A stretch of DNA of 41,756 nucleotides from JARLFX01 sp036404255 (lineage in GTDB: Bacteria; Acidobacteriota; Terriglobia; Terriglobales; Acidobacteriaceae), in assembly GCA_036404255.1 (NCBI GenBank), contig DASWOP010000186.1:1-41756 (forward strand), read 5' to 3'. Shown here piece by piece: positions 24,005 to 32,564 of this stretch (positions are counted from its first letter, which is position 1; every line of letters begins with the position of its first letter). Below the pieces are notes generated by a model. That model was not told the DNA's origin, searched no databases, and worked only from the letters and a program-made list of their open reading frames with translations. The position numbers were made by a program, and so were the translations under genes.

Positions 24005-24293
24005 TTTTTCTTGCTCCTTCGATCAATACGTCTGATTATTTTGACGTGCTGCATGCACAGGGGGAAAGCGTATGCTTTTGTACGGATGCATTGTCGCTGA
24101 AATGTGCTGCCCAGCGGCAGGCTAACAGCCTATCATTGCAACACGTTTTTCGGTGCGGGATACTGAATCTACGGGTAGAGCGCAACAACCTAATGACACA
24201 CTACCGCATCCACATATAAAGAATGTTTTACTTGAATGACACGGCAATGTCCGATTCATTCCAGGGCAAACGGACCAACACAAGGAGAACGAC

Positions 24294-24647
24294 ATGTCTG
24301 AAGACAGCAATGTAAGCGGTATTGGATGGTTTCTTGCAGGGCTGGGCGTAGGCGCCCTGATTGGCGTGCTCTATGCTCCCAAAGCCGGCAAAGAAACGCG
24401 CGAAGAGATTGTTTCCACCGCTCTGGATGCCAAGCAGAAGGCCGCCGATCTGGTAGAGAAGGGCCGTCAGCAGGCGGAAGCCTACGTGGATCGCGGCAAG
24501 GAATACTACGAAAAGGGCCGCACCCAGTGGAGCCAGTATGTTGACAAGGGCAAGGGCTATATCGGCGAGACGGCGGAGAAGGTTTCAGCCGCAGTAGATG
24601 CCGGTAAGCAGGCCTATCAGGCAACAACCACCGAATCCAACTCGTAA
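24294..24647 (+). CDS. YtxH-domain protein
   Basis: A 117-residue protein. An N-terminal membrane segment (about 9-28, GIGWFLAGLGVGALIGVLYAP) runs into the YtxH signature APKAGKETREEI, then an amphipathic helical, Lys/Glu-rich tail with repeated VDRGKEYYEKGR / VDKGKGYIGE. YtxH proteins are general-stress, membrane-anchored proteins of unclear action. The ATG follows a near-perfect AAGGAGAACGAC. The 289-bp upstream gap holds AT-rich stretches (TATAAA near 24216) but no promoter I can assign firmly. It probably forms a unit with the DUF948-like gene 103 bp downstream, as YtxH/YtxG do in Bacillus. Confidence 0.85.
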   Translation: MSEDSNVSGIGWFLAGLGVGALIGVLYAPKAGKETREEIVSTALDAKQKAADLVEKGRQQAEAYVDRGKEYYEKGRTQWSQYVDKGKGYIGETAEKVSAAVDAGKQAYQATTTESNS

Positions 24648-24750
24648 TCTGCCGGTTCTCGCAGGCAGCACAGGCGCAATGGCCTGCTGCTGTCTGCGAT
24701 TTACGCGGCGACTCTCCCTGATAGTTTTACTCTCCAGAAAGGCCGGAGCA

Positions 24751-25320
24751 ATGATCCACGCAGAGGCACTTCGTTTGACGGGCATCCTGTTGCAGAGCGC
24801 CGATGCCACCATGCCGCTCGGCTCAACGCTGTTCATGATCTTTGTTGGCGTGGTCAGCGTGTCCGTGGTCATCCAGACCGTTGTCATCATTACGTTTGCG
24901 ATGGGCGCAGGCAAGGCCCAACGCGAGTTTCTGCGTATTGCGGATGAGATGAGGGCGAAGTCTGTCCCGGTGCTGGAGGCATCCCGTGCCATTCTTGAGG
25001 AGATGGCCCCGAAGCTGCGTGTGATTACGGACAATGTGAGCGAGGCCAGCTTTCTGCTGCGCGATCAGGCCGAACGCCTGGATCGCACGGTTAAATCGAC
25101 CCTGGAAACCGTGAACCGGCAGGTTGAGCATGCGGATGCAATGGTGTCGAACACGCTGGAGGGAATCGAAGAGATTACCCACACCGTACAACACGCCGTC
25201 ATGATCCCGGTAAAGCAGGTCGCTGGGCTGATGAATGGCCTGAAGGCTATGGTCGATAATCTTCGGGGTGGCAAGCTAGGCCGCGTCCTCTATGGCCGCG
25301 ACGAAGATGATTTCATTTAG
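24751..25320 (+). CDS. DUF948-like membrane-anchored helical protein
   Basis: A 189-residue protein with one membrane segment (about 27-52, LFMIFVGVVSVSVVIQTVVIITF), then a long helical region typical of DUF948/YtxG. This includes SVPVLEASRAILEEMAPKL, repeated heptads, and the terminal PVKQVAGLMNGLKAMVDNLR. It probably sits in the inner membrane with its helices in the cytosol. The start is ATG 24751, with AGAAAGG about 8 nt upstream; a longer frame to 24598 would overlap ytxH and adds no credible sequence. It ends 16 bp before the convergent mnmA stop. Function is unknown; the YtxH neighbour suggests an envelope or stress role. Confidence 0.8.
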   Translation: MIHAEALRLTGILLQSADATMPLGSTLFMIFVGVVSVSVVIQTVVIITFAMGAGKAQREFLRIADEMRAKSVPVLEASRAILEEMAPKLRVITDNVSEASFLLRDQAERLDRTVKSTLETVNRQVEHADAMVSNTLEGIEEITHTVQHAVMIPVKQVAGLMNGLKAMVDNLRGGKLGRVLYGRDEDDFI

Positions 25321-25336
25321 AAACGCGTTGCGGTAC

Positions 25337-26467
25337 TCAGTAAATCCAGCCACCACCCACAACCTCGTCATCCTGGTAGAAGACGGCGGCCTGCCCGGGT
25401 GTGATGGCTCGCTGCGGCTCATCGAAGACGGCACTGACAGAATCAGCATCCGGCCCCGGGGTTAGCGTGGCTGGCGCGGGTTCGTGCCGGTGGCGAACCT
25501 TGATGGTCACACGCAGAGGTTCGGTGAGGGCGGGAATCGAGATCCAGTTCAGGCGGTTGGCGCGTAGTCCGCGGGAGAACAACTCCGCCTCGCTTCCGAC
25601 AACAATTTCGCGCTCATCTGGCTTGATTTGAAGTACATAAAGCGGATCCTTTGAAGAGACCCCCAAACCCTTGCGTTGTCCGACGGTGAAGTTTCGGATA
25701 CCGGAGTGCTCGCCGATCGTCTCTCCGGCAGAGTTCTTCAATGCGCCTGCGGTGGTGGGCATGGGCTGCCCCTGCTCCTCAAGATAGGCGTCGATAAAGG
25801 CCTTGTAGTCGCCGCCGGGAATGAAGCATATCTCCTGGGAATCCGGCTTCTGCGCCAGCGCCAGACCCTGATCGGATGCCATCTGGCGGACGGCTGGCTT
25901 TTCCATCTCACCAAGTGGGAAGAGGGTACGGCTGAGCTGCTCCTGGGTAAGCCCGAAGAGGAAATAGCTCTGGTCTTTGGCGCGGTCCGCAGGGCGCTTT
26001 AGAATCCAGCGCTGGCGGCGCTCGCAGAATTCATTACGGGCATAGTGGCCGGTGGCGATGCGTTCTGCCCCGATCTGCCGGGCGGTGACCAGCAACTGGT
26101 CAAACTTGAGATGGTTATTGCACAAGGTGCAGGGAACCGGGGTACGTCCGGCCAGGTATTCCGCCACGAAGGGCCGCACCACGTCGCGCTCAAAGCGGTC
26201 TTGCTGATTGACCAGATAGTAAGGGATGTCCAGTTGCTCAGCCACGCGGCGCGCATCATATACATCATCAATGGAGCAGCAACGGCCCTGTACGGCCTCC
26301 GGCATGCCCTCATGGCCTGCCAGGCGGCGCTGGTTCCAAAGCTGCAGTGTGAGCCCGATTACGGAGTGCCCCTGTGAGCGCAGAAGGGCGGCAACCGCCG
26401 ATGAATCCACGCCGCCGGACATGGCGATGGCGATGGTTCCGTTCTCTGGATTGGGCATTTCAACCAT
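25337..26467 (-). CDS. mnmA: tRNA-specific 2-thiouridylase
   Basis: A 376-residue enzyme that puts the 2-thio group on U34 of tRNA-Lys, -Glu and -Gln, using ATP and sulfur from a cysteine desulfurase. The PP-loop is AMSGGVDSSAVAALL. CCSIDDVYDARRVAEQL is the usual conserved segment. The first catalytic cysteine lies in PCTLCNNHLKFDQL and the second in DSQEICFIPGGDY. The C-terminal beta-barrel includes VGQRKGLGV and a tail ending with QAAVFYQDDEVVGGGWI. ATG 26467 is preceded by GGGAAG. The cysteine desulfurase gene on the same strand lies 2 kb upstream, with kimA between them. Confidence 0.96.
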   Translation of the reverse strand: MVEMPNPENGTIAIAMSGGVDSSAVAALLRSQGHSVIGLTLQLWNQRRLAGHEGMPEAVQGRCCSIDDVYDARRVAEQLDIPYYLVNQQDRFERDVVRPFVAEYLAGRTPVPCTLCNNHLKFDQLLVTARQIGAERIATGHYARNEFCERRQRWILKRPADRAKDQSYFLFGLTQEQLSRTLFPLGEMEKPAVRQMASDQGLALAQKPDSQEICFIPGGDYKAFIDAYLEEQGQPMPTTAGALKNSAGETIGEHSGIRNFTVGQRKGLGVSSKDPLYVLQIKPDEREIVVGSEAELFSRGLRANRLNWISIPALTEPLRVTIKVRHRHEPAPATLTPGPDADSVSAVFDEPQRAITPGQAAVFYQDDEVVGGGWIY

Positions 26468-26611
26468 TCTTCCCAGTTTAGATGAAAGGGAAGGCGCTAT
26501 GGGCTATGGAAACCGGATCAAATTCTTATGCGGGATATAAAAAGGGTGAAAAAGTGAATCCAGCTTGACAGGGTCGCGTACTATACAAAAGGTCCCCCAT
26601 TCGGAGAGTTG

Positions 26612-28477
26612 ATGTCCTTTTTAGATATTCTTTTTGGCAAGCCACTTGCCACCAGTGAAGAACGCGGAGAGCATATTGGGGTTGCCGCCGGCATCCCCAT
26701 TTTTGGGCTAGATGGCCTTACATCCGCAGCATATGGTCCGGAAGCGGCCATGGCCTTCCTGATTCCTCTCGGTCTTGTCGGACTTCACCTCATCATTCCC
26801 GTCATTTCGACCATTCTTGTGCTGCTGATCATCGTGTTCTTCAGCTATAGACAGACCATTGAAGCCTATCCCCACGGTGGCGGTTCCTACACCGTAGCCA
26901 CTGAAAATCTGGGGGAGACGGCAGGGTTGCTGGCAGCCGCCGCACTGATGATCGACTATATTCTGACGGCGGCGGTGGGCATCTCTGCCGGTGTCACGGC
27001 AATTGTTTCAGTGAAAGCCAGCCTGCAGTCGCACACCCTGCTGATCTGTCTGGGGATACTGGTTCTGCTGGCTATCGTCAACATGCGTGGTGTTCACGAC
27101 ACTGGCGTCGCTTTTATAGTGCCTACGTTTCTATTTGTTGGATCAGTGCTGATCGTCATTGGAGTAGGTGTGTGGAAGTGTATTGTGGCCCACGGCCATC
27201 CGGTAGCTTTGGTCACTCCGCCGCCACTGGGGCCGAGTGAGAAGATCATGGGCTTCGCATTCCTCTGGCTCATCATGAAGACCTTCTCCAGTGGATGTGC
27301 AGCCATGACGGGTGTCGAAGCTGTGTCGAACGGTGTGATGGCGTTTGGCGAGCCCAGGGCGCACAAGGCGAAGATGACGCTGACCGCAATCATCGGCCTG
27401 CTCATCGTCATGCTCTTCGGCATTGCATATCTTTCGAATGCATATCAAATTGGCGCGAATGCGAGTGGTTATCCCAGCGTGCTGAGCATGCTGGTTGAAG
27501 CGGTCATGGGACATGGCTGGTTCTACTTTGCGACGATGGGCTCCGTATTCCTCGCGCTTACACTCTCCGCAAATACGGCCTTCGCGGATTTCCCCCGGCT
27601 GACTCGCGCTATTGCGCTGAATGATTATCTGCCGCATGTTTTCACGCTGCGCGGTCGCAGGCTTCTGTACTCACACGGCATCTACGCGCTTACGACCTTC
27701 ACGGGCTTCATCCTGATTGCGATGCGGGGCGTGACCAACCGCCTGATTCCGTTGTATGCCATCGGCGCATTTCTTGCATTCACCCTGTCGCAGGCTGGCA
27801 TGGTGGTGCACTGGAGCAGAGAGGGCAAAGCCCGCGGCAAGATGCTGGTAAACGGCATCGGAGCGGTTGCCACAGGATTTACGCTGGTCATTGTGTTGGC
27901 GTCAAAGTTCGCAGAAGGTGCGTGGATGACGGCGCTGCTGGTGCCGGCCATCATCTATGGCATGATTCGCGTGAAGCGCCACTACACCCGCATCTACAAG
28001 GAGACCGCCGAGGCCAAGCCTCTGGATGTCAGCAATCTGGAAGAGCCAATCGTCGTCATCCCCATGGACCGCTGGAATCGGATGACCGAAAAGGCTATGC
28101 GTTTTGCGCTGGTGCTCTCAACCGATATCCGTGTGTTGCATGTGGACTGTGACGAAGAGCCATCAGCGCTGTGCAGCATATGGGAGGAAAAGATCGCCCA
28201 ACCGCTGCGCGGGACCAAGCTGCCTCAGCCGCAACTGGTGATTTTGAAGTCCCACTTCCGCTTCATCATCAATCCGCTGGTTCACTACATCCTGGAACTT
28301 GAGACCGTACATCCAACGCGCAAGGTCACCGTTCTGGTGCCGGAGCTTGTGGTGCGGCATTGGTGGGAAAATGTTCTACATAACCAGCGTGTGCAGGTGT
28401 TGAAACTGATCCTGCTGATGCGCGGCAACCAGCGCATCGTAGTAGTCAATATTCCGTGGTATCTGAACCCGCGTTGA
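26612..28477 (+). CDS. kimA: KimA-like high-affinity potassium/proton symporter (APC superfamily)
   Basis: A 621-residue inner-membrane transporter. About twelve membrane segments (20-455) are followed by a cytosolic C-terminal domain (about 465-621). It matches Bacillus KimA in FGLDGLTSAAYG, YPHGGGSYTVATENLGE, IDYILTAAVGISAG, FSSGCAAMTGVEAVSN and LIPLYAIGAF, and the C-terminal part ends in HWWENVLHNQRV. The acidic and Thr/Glu positions recalled as K+ ligands in KimA appear kept. The ATG at 26612 follows CGGAGAG, so the TTG at 26609 is not needed. It lies opposite to its neighbours, ending 7 bp from the desulfurase stop. No c-di-AMP riboswitch was recognised upstream. Confidence 0.9.
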   Translation: MSFLDILFGKPLATSEERGEHIGVAAGIPIFGLDGLTSAAYGPEAAMAFLIPLGLVGLHLIIPVISTILVLLIIVFFSYRQTIEAYPHGGGSYTVATENLGETAGLLAAAALMIDYILTAAVGISAGVTAIVSVKASLQSHTLLICLGILVLLAIVNMRGVHDTGVAFIVPTFLFVGSVLIVIGVGVWKCIVAHGHPVALVTPPPLGPSEKIMGFAFLWLIMKTFSSGCAAMTGVEAVSNGVMAFGEPRAHKAKMTLTAIIGLLIVMLFGIAYLSNAYQIGANASGYPSVLSMLVEAVMGHGWFYFATMGSVFLALTLSANTAFADFPRLTRAIALNDYLPHVFTLRGRRLLYSHGIYALTTFTGFILIAMRGVTNRLIPLYAIGAFLAFTLSQAGMVVHWSREGKARGKMLVNGIGAVATGFTLVIVLASKFAEGAWMTALLVPAIIYGMIRVKRHYTRIYKETAEAKPLDVSNLEEPIVVIPMDRWNRMTEKAMRFALVLSTDIRVLHVDCDEEPSALCSIWEEKIAQPLRGTKLPQPQLVILKSHFRFIINPLVHYILELETVHPTRKVTVLVPELVVRHWWENVLHNQRVQVLKLILLMRGNQRIVVVNIPWYLNPR

Positions 28478-28484
28478 TCGAACC

Positions 28485-29651
28485 TTACGTTGTAGCCGTT
28501 TCTGGCTGATACGCAGGAGATAGCTCTCGCAGGCGGGCCACGGCGGGCGGCACCAGAGCGAGTGCAAAGTCGATCTCCGCGTCCGTCGTCAGCTTCGAGA
28601 GTGAGAAGCGCAGGCTGGCGCGGGCGCGTTCCGTTCCAACTCCCATGGCAAGCAGCACATGCGAGGGCTCTGTGGCGCCGGACTGACAGGCAGAGCCGCC
28701 GGAGACAGCGAGCCCCTTCAGATCCAACGCGATTAGCAGCGCTTCTGCTTCCACGTGGTCAAAGTAGAGGTTTGCGGTATTGCAGACGCGGGGTGCACCT
28801 GCCCCGTTCACTCCTGTACCGGGGATGCTTTGCAGCAACCCTGCTTCAAGCCGGTCACGGCGGGCTGCAAGCTCCGCAGGGCCGTTTGCAGAAAGCCACT
28901 GTTGCGCAAACTCCGCTGCCTTGCCCATGCCGACGATTCCGGGCACATTCTCCGTGCCGGCGCGGCGCTGGCGCTCATGCGTGCCGCCGTACAGTAGTGG
29001 CGCGACACGGACACTGCGCCGGACGAAGAGTGCGCCCACGCCCTGGGGACCATGAATCTTGTGCGCCGAGATGGAGAGTAGATCGCAGCCAAGCGCCGCC
29101 ACATTCACCGGGAGCTTGCCGATGGCCTGCACTGCGTCGGTATGAAAGAGTGCACCATGTTCATGCGCGATAGCGGCGAACTCTGGCACAGGTTGCAGCA
29201 CGCCGGTCTCGTTGTTGGCCAGCAGGATGCTGACCAGCCGCGTGTTGGTGCGCATGGCGGCGCGAACCTGTGCAGGCAGGATAGTGCCGGTGCTGTTGCA
29301 GGGCACAAAGGTGACCTCTACGCCGCGCTTCTCCAACTCTTCGGCGGAGTGCAGGACGGCGCTGTGCTCAATGGCGGAGGTGACCAGGTGATCGCCGGGG
29401 CGGAGTGTGCCAAAGAGCGCCAGATTATCGCTCTCCGTGCCGCCGCTGGTGAAGACAATCTCAGAGGCCCGTGAGCCGATCAGGGCGGCTACGCTCTCGC
29501 GCGCATGGTCCACGGCGGCGCGAGCCTGCTGCCCCGGCCGGTGAATGGAGGAGGCATTGCCGAAACGCTCCAGGAAAAATGGGCGCATGGCATCCAGCAC
29601 TTCCGGCAGCAGGGGAGTGGTGGCGTTCGCGTCCATGTAGACACGGAGCAT
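28485..29651 (-). CDS. Cysteine desulfurase (NifS/IscS family)
   Basis: A 388-residue PLP enzyme that removes sulfur from cysteine for Fe-S clusters and tRNA thiolation. It opens with YMDANATTPLLPEV; the substrate-binding region is FTSGGTESDNLAL, followed by HTDAVQAIGKLPV. The PLP lysine is in SISAHKIHGPQGVGALF near 200. The active-site cysteine is in GGSACQSGATEPSHVL near 325, with Gln where Thr or Ser is common. Its position on the same strand as mnmA suggests it feeds sulfur to tRNA thiolation. ATG 29651 has a GGAG close by; ATG 29636 (MDANATT) is an alternative. No Fe-S scaffold gene is adjacent. Confidence 0.94.
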   Translation of the reverse strand: MLRVYMDANATTPLLPEVLDAMRPFFLERFGNASSIHRPGQQARAAVDHARESVAALIGSRASEIVFTSGGTESDNLALFGTLRPGDHLVTSAIEHSAVLHSAEELEKRGVEVTFVPCNSTGTILPAQVRAAMRTNTRLVSILLANNETGVLQPVPEFAAIAHEHGALFHTDAVQAIGKLPVNVAALGCDLLSISAHKIHGPQGVGALFVRRSVRVAPLLYGGTHERQRRAGTENVPGIVGMGKAAEFAQQWLSANGPAELAARRDRLEAGLLQSIPGTGVNGAGAPRVCNTANLYFDHVEAEALLIALDLKGLAVSGGSACQSGATEPSHVLLAMGVGTERARASLRFSLSKLTTDAEIDFALALVPPAVARLRELSPAYQPETATT

Positions 29652-29692
29652 AGCTCCATTCTAGCTGGCCCCGAAAAGGCCTAACAGTGATG

Positions 29693-29742
29693 CCAGTGAT
29701 AAAGCGATAAGGCAAATGCACGTTATGGGGTTAAATCACTGG
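29693..29742. promoter_or_regulatory. Inverted repeat upstream of the cysteine desulfurase gene
   Basis: CCAGTGAT (29693-29700) and ATCACTGG (29735-29742) form a perfect 8-bp inverted repeat with a 34-bp spacer, and a further direct copy CAGTGAT lies just to the left. It lies 42-91 bp upstream of the desulfurase start and also close to the 3' end of the alginate-lyase-like gene. It could be a two-site operator; no known regulator motif was recognised. Confidence 0.4.
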
Positions 29743-29783
29743 AATCCGCTTGTATCATTGCCATCACCGCTAGACTTTCTGCT

Positions 29784-31712
29784 TTAGTGCGATACGGAAA
29801 AGGAGCTGAAGCTTACCTGTGTCTGGTCGCCCGCCGGGTTTCCGGTGTTTGTGACGGAGTGGTAAGCACCCAGCTTGAAGTACACCGGCGTGTTGGCCCA
29901 GGAACTGTCAATGGGAAAGCTCTGGGTGGAGCCGTTCACTGTGACCGCCATGGTATTGGCCAGGTAGACGATCTTGTAGGTGAAGGTCGAACCCAAGGTG
30001 ATGCCTGTCGCCACCGACGTCCGTGTATGGGTGCTGGTGCTGGAGTTGGTGTTGTAGATGTCAACCGCGATGTCATTCGACGACGGACGGTAGACGAGCA
30101 GCATGAAGACGAGGCTCTGGCCGTGGATCTGTGCGATGGTGGCGATGTCCGATCCGGCGGAGACTGAATTTACCTGACCGGTTGCCGTTAGTGTGCCGCC
30201 AATGCTGCTGTTCCAGTCGCTGTTGGAGTCTGCGCCGGTGCCGGTGTAGAGCTCACGCAGCTCGGAACGGGTGTGGTCTGAGCCGACGCCCGGTGAGGTG
30301 ACGGCGCCATTGGACGGTGCGGTAAAGAGCAGGTTGCAGCTGGAATCGGCGTAGAAGTACGGATCCACAAAGCCTGCCTGGACCTGAGCGGTGGACGCGC
30401 TGGTGGCTGCATACTGGATGCCATTGGTGCCGCCCGTGCCGCCGTACTGGTCAATGGGGAGCTGCAGGTACCATGGGCTGAAATTGAAGCCTGTGCAGGT
30501 GGAGGGCGCCACCATACCGGTGAGGGTCACAGTGTTCGATGTGGTGCCCAGATTGGGGCTTCCTGTGGGTGTGTTGAGACTGACGGTAAAGGTTTTGGTG
30601 CCGTTGAAGAGTGGTGTGGATACTACCGGAACGGTAATTGTCCTGGTGGAACTGTCTCCGGCGGCCCAGCTGAGTGTGCCGGAGGTCGCGGTGTAGTTGG
30701 TTCCAGCCACTGCACTACCGTCTGCCGTGGCGTAGGAGATGCCTACGGTGCCCACGGTGCCAAGAGTGCGACTGACGGGGATAGATGCCTTGGTGACGTA
30801 CTGATTCGCGGTAGCCGTAGCGAATGTAAAGCCGATAGTTCCCGTGACGGAAGCGGTGCTCAGCGCGACCGTGACGGTCGCATTCGTGCCCAGCGTGGGT
30901 GCACCCAAGGTTCCGGTCGGCGAGGAGAGTGTGACGGTAAAAGTCCGGTTTCCGGTAAAGACGGAGGCGGAATTGAGCGGAATGGTGATGGTTTTGGTGG
31001 GGACAGGATCATTGTCCGTCCAGCTTAGCGTTCCGCTAGTGGCGGTGTAGTCGGTGCCTGCCGTGGCGGTGCCATTTGCCGTTGCATAACCTACGGTAAC
31101 GGCACCACTGCTTGGGTCTACCCCGGCAGTTGTGGTGGCGCGCGCTACGCTCAGCGTGATGAATCCGTTCAGGACGGAGGTTGCTGCCGTATTGCTGGTA
31201 AAGGCGAGTGTGCCGGGTGCTGGAGCATTCAACCCGCCTGCGGCGTTGACGGTAGTGGAGGCTGTGCCCAGGGTTGCGCCGCCAGTCAGGCCGCTGAGCG
31301 TGACCGTGAAAGTACGGATACCCCAGTAGTTCAGGGTGGTTGTGAGCGGGACATAGATGGTCTTGGTGGCGCTATCTCCGTCGGCCCACGTCAGCGTGCC
31401 GGTGGTCCTGGTATAGTCCGCAAGATTGGCGAGTACCGGGACTGAGAGGGCAGTGCCGTCACTGGTGGCATAGGAGATCGTTAGCGCGCCGGTGGAGCCT
31501 CCTACACGGGTAACGGGGATCAGAGCGGCGCCGGCGATCTGGGCAGCCGCCGTCGTGGATGCTGCGAAGCCTACCGTACCGGGGCCGGTGGAAGCAGGGG
31601 TGGTTGCTGCTGGGTTGGAACTGTTATTGCAGCCCGCCAGCGTGGCCACGAGAATGCAAGTGAACAATGCAGCGGGAAGAGCTTTAGTCCAAGATGACGA
31701 GAATGCGGGCAC
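29784..31712 (-). CDS. PL7 alginate-lyase-like lipoprotein with Calx-beta-like repeats
   Basis: A 642-residue exported lipoprotein. The signal ends in the lipobox LAGC (Cys28). Three Calx-beta-like repeats (about 45-400) carry motifs such as TISYATSDGTA, YTATSGTLSW and ADYTRTTGTLTW. The C-terminal domain (about 405-642) has the three PL7 motifs: RSELRE (482-487), QIH (528-530) and YFKLGAYHS (611-619; usual form YFKAGVYNQ). Arg482, Gln528, His530 and Tyr617 are the expected catalytic set. It should cleave alginate-like uronates by beta-elimination at the cell surface. The GTG start at 31712 has TGGAG six bases upstream. No other CAZyme is adjacent, so the substrate is inferred. Confidence 0.85.
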   Translation of the reverse strand: MPAFSSSWTKALPAALFTCILVATLAGCNNSSNPAATTPASTGPGTVGFAASTTAAAQIAGAALIPVTRVGGSTGALTISYATSDGTALSVPVLANLADYTRTTGTLTWADGDSATKTIYVPLTTTLNYWGIRTFTVTLSGLTGGATLGTASTTVNAAGGLNAPAPGTLAFTSNTAATSVLNGFITLSVARATTTAGVDPSSGAVTVGYATANGTATAGTDYTATSGTLSWTDNDPVPTKTITIPLNSASVFTGNRTFTVTLSSPTGTLGAPTLGTNATVTVALSTASVTGTIGFTFATATANQYVTKASIPVSRTLGTVGTVGISYATADGSAVAGTNYTATSGTLSWAAGDSSTRTITVPVVSTPLFNGTKTFTVSLNTPTGSPNLGTTSNTVTLTGMVAPSTCTGFNFSPWYLQLPIDQYGGTGGTNGIQYAATSASTAQVQAGFVDPYFYADSSCNLLFTAPSNGAVTSPGVGSDHTRSELRELYTGTGADSNSDWNSSIGGTLTATGQVNSVSAGSDIATIAQIHGQSLVFMLLVYRPSSNDIAVDIYNTNSSTSTHTRTSVATGITLGSTFTYKIVYLANTMAVTVNGSTQSFPIDSSWANTPVYFKLGAYHSVTNTGNPAGDQTQVSFSSFSVSH

Positions 31713-31892
31713 GGTAACTCCAGAGAACTTGAAACATGGATGCGGAAGACTGCCGGGGATTCTATCAAGCTGGATACATGTTTTGGCAATATTTGTTTGA
31801 AGATCGAATCATCATCTGCCCCACCCATGCTGCAACCTGCATCTGATAGGCTAAGGCCGCATCACCATTTCGCAACATGCGAGGAATTTGTC

Positions 31893-32498
31893 ATGAGAAG
31901 ATCCATACACATTGCAGCGGCAGCGCTGGCAATTGGACTTATATTGCAGGGAAGTGGGTTACGGGCGCAAATGGCTGCCGGAGGTAGCCCTGCGGCTATG
32001 ACCACCACACAGATGGATCCCGCAAAGGCTCTGGACAAGATGTTGACGGGCGTGGAACAGGAGTTCGTTGGGTTGGCTGAAGCCATGCCAGCGGACAAAT
32101 ACAGCTTTGCACCAAGTTCCGACTACTTCAAACCGGGCAAGACTACCGACTTCAAGGGAGTACGCACCTTCGCCGAGCAGGTGGGGCACGTGGCCCAGGT
32201 GAATTATCACTACTTCAGCGGATTTGCGGCTGCACCACCCATGGTTGATGTAGCCGCTATCGGCAAGATGACCAGCAAGGATGACCTGGTGAAGGCGTTG
32301 AAGGATTCATTCGCCTATGGTCACACCGCGATTGCGACGATCACGCCGCAGAGTGCATTTCAGGTGACGAACCCAAAGAGTCAGTCGACGCCTGCGACGA
32401 CTGCCGCCGGTGCTGTGGCCCATGCGTTTGACCACTACGGTCAGCTTGTGGTGTATCTGCGGATGAACGGTATTGTGCCACCTGCAAGCGTTCGGTAA
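31893..32498 (+). CDS. Secreted DinB-family protein
   Basis: A 201-residue protein with a signal peptide (MRRSIHIAAAALAIGLILQG, cleavage near GLRAQ) and a DinB four-helix domain. Candidate metal histidines are in EQVGHVAQVNYHYFSG, AYGHTAIATI and AHAFDHYGQLVVYLRMNGIVPPAS. Most DinB proteins are cytosolic metal-dependent thiol transferases or hydrolases; here export to the periplasm is predicted. The start at 31893 is supported by GAGGAA seven bases before it, while the longer frame from 31740 is not. It diverges from the PL7 gene and ends at a bidirectional terminator. Substrate unknown. Confidence 0.85.
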   Translation: MRRSIHIAAAALAIGLILQGSGLRAQMAAGGSPAAMTTTQMDPAKALDKMLTGVEQEFVGLAEAMPADKYSFAPSSDYFKPGKTTDFKGVRTFAEQVGHVAQVNYHYFSGFAAAPPMVDVAAIGKMTSKDDLVKALKDSFAYGHTAIATITPQSAFQVTNPKSQSTPATTAAGAVAHAFDHYGQLVVYLRMNGIVPPASVR

Positions 32499-32512
32499 AT
32501 TGAGTGTGTTTG

Positions 32513-32552
32513 AAGAACAAAGGGCGGCCTCGACGAGGCTGCCCTTGTTCTT
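32513..32552. terminator. Bidirectional intrinsic terminator between convergent genes
   Basis: AAGAACAA plus GGGCGGCCTCG pairs with CGAGGCTGCCC plus TTGTTCTT (one bulged A, one G-U pair). It starts 15 bases after the DinB stop and ends 12 bases before the stop of the convergent beta-barrel gene. A-rich and T-rich flanks let it work both ways. Confidence 0.85.
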
Positions 32553-32564
32553 GTTGCGGGTAAA

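Noticed and set aside
24598..24750. N-terminal extension of the DUF948-like protein
   Set aside because: It would overlap the end of ytxH and adds an irregular Pro/Arg/Cys-rich stretch; ATG 24751 has a usable ribosome-binding site.
26565..26587. TTGACA followed by TATACA as a kimA promoter
   Set aside because: The spacing is only 11 bp, far below the usual 16-18, so the pair is not a normal sigma-70 promoter.
26468..26611. Possible c-di-AMP (ydaO-type) riboswitch before kimA, as in Bacillus
   Set aside because: The 144-bp gap lacks the conserved riboswitch segments I know. A covariance-model search would settle it.
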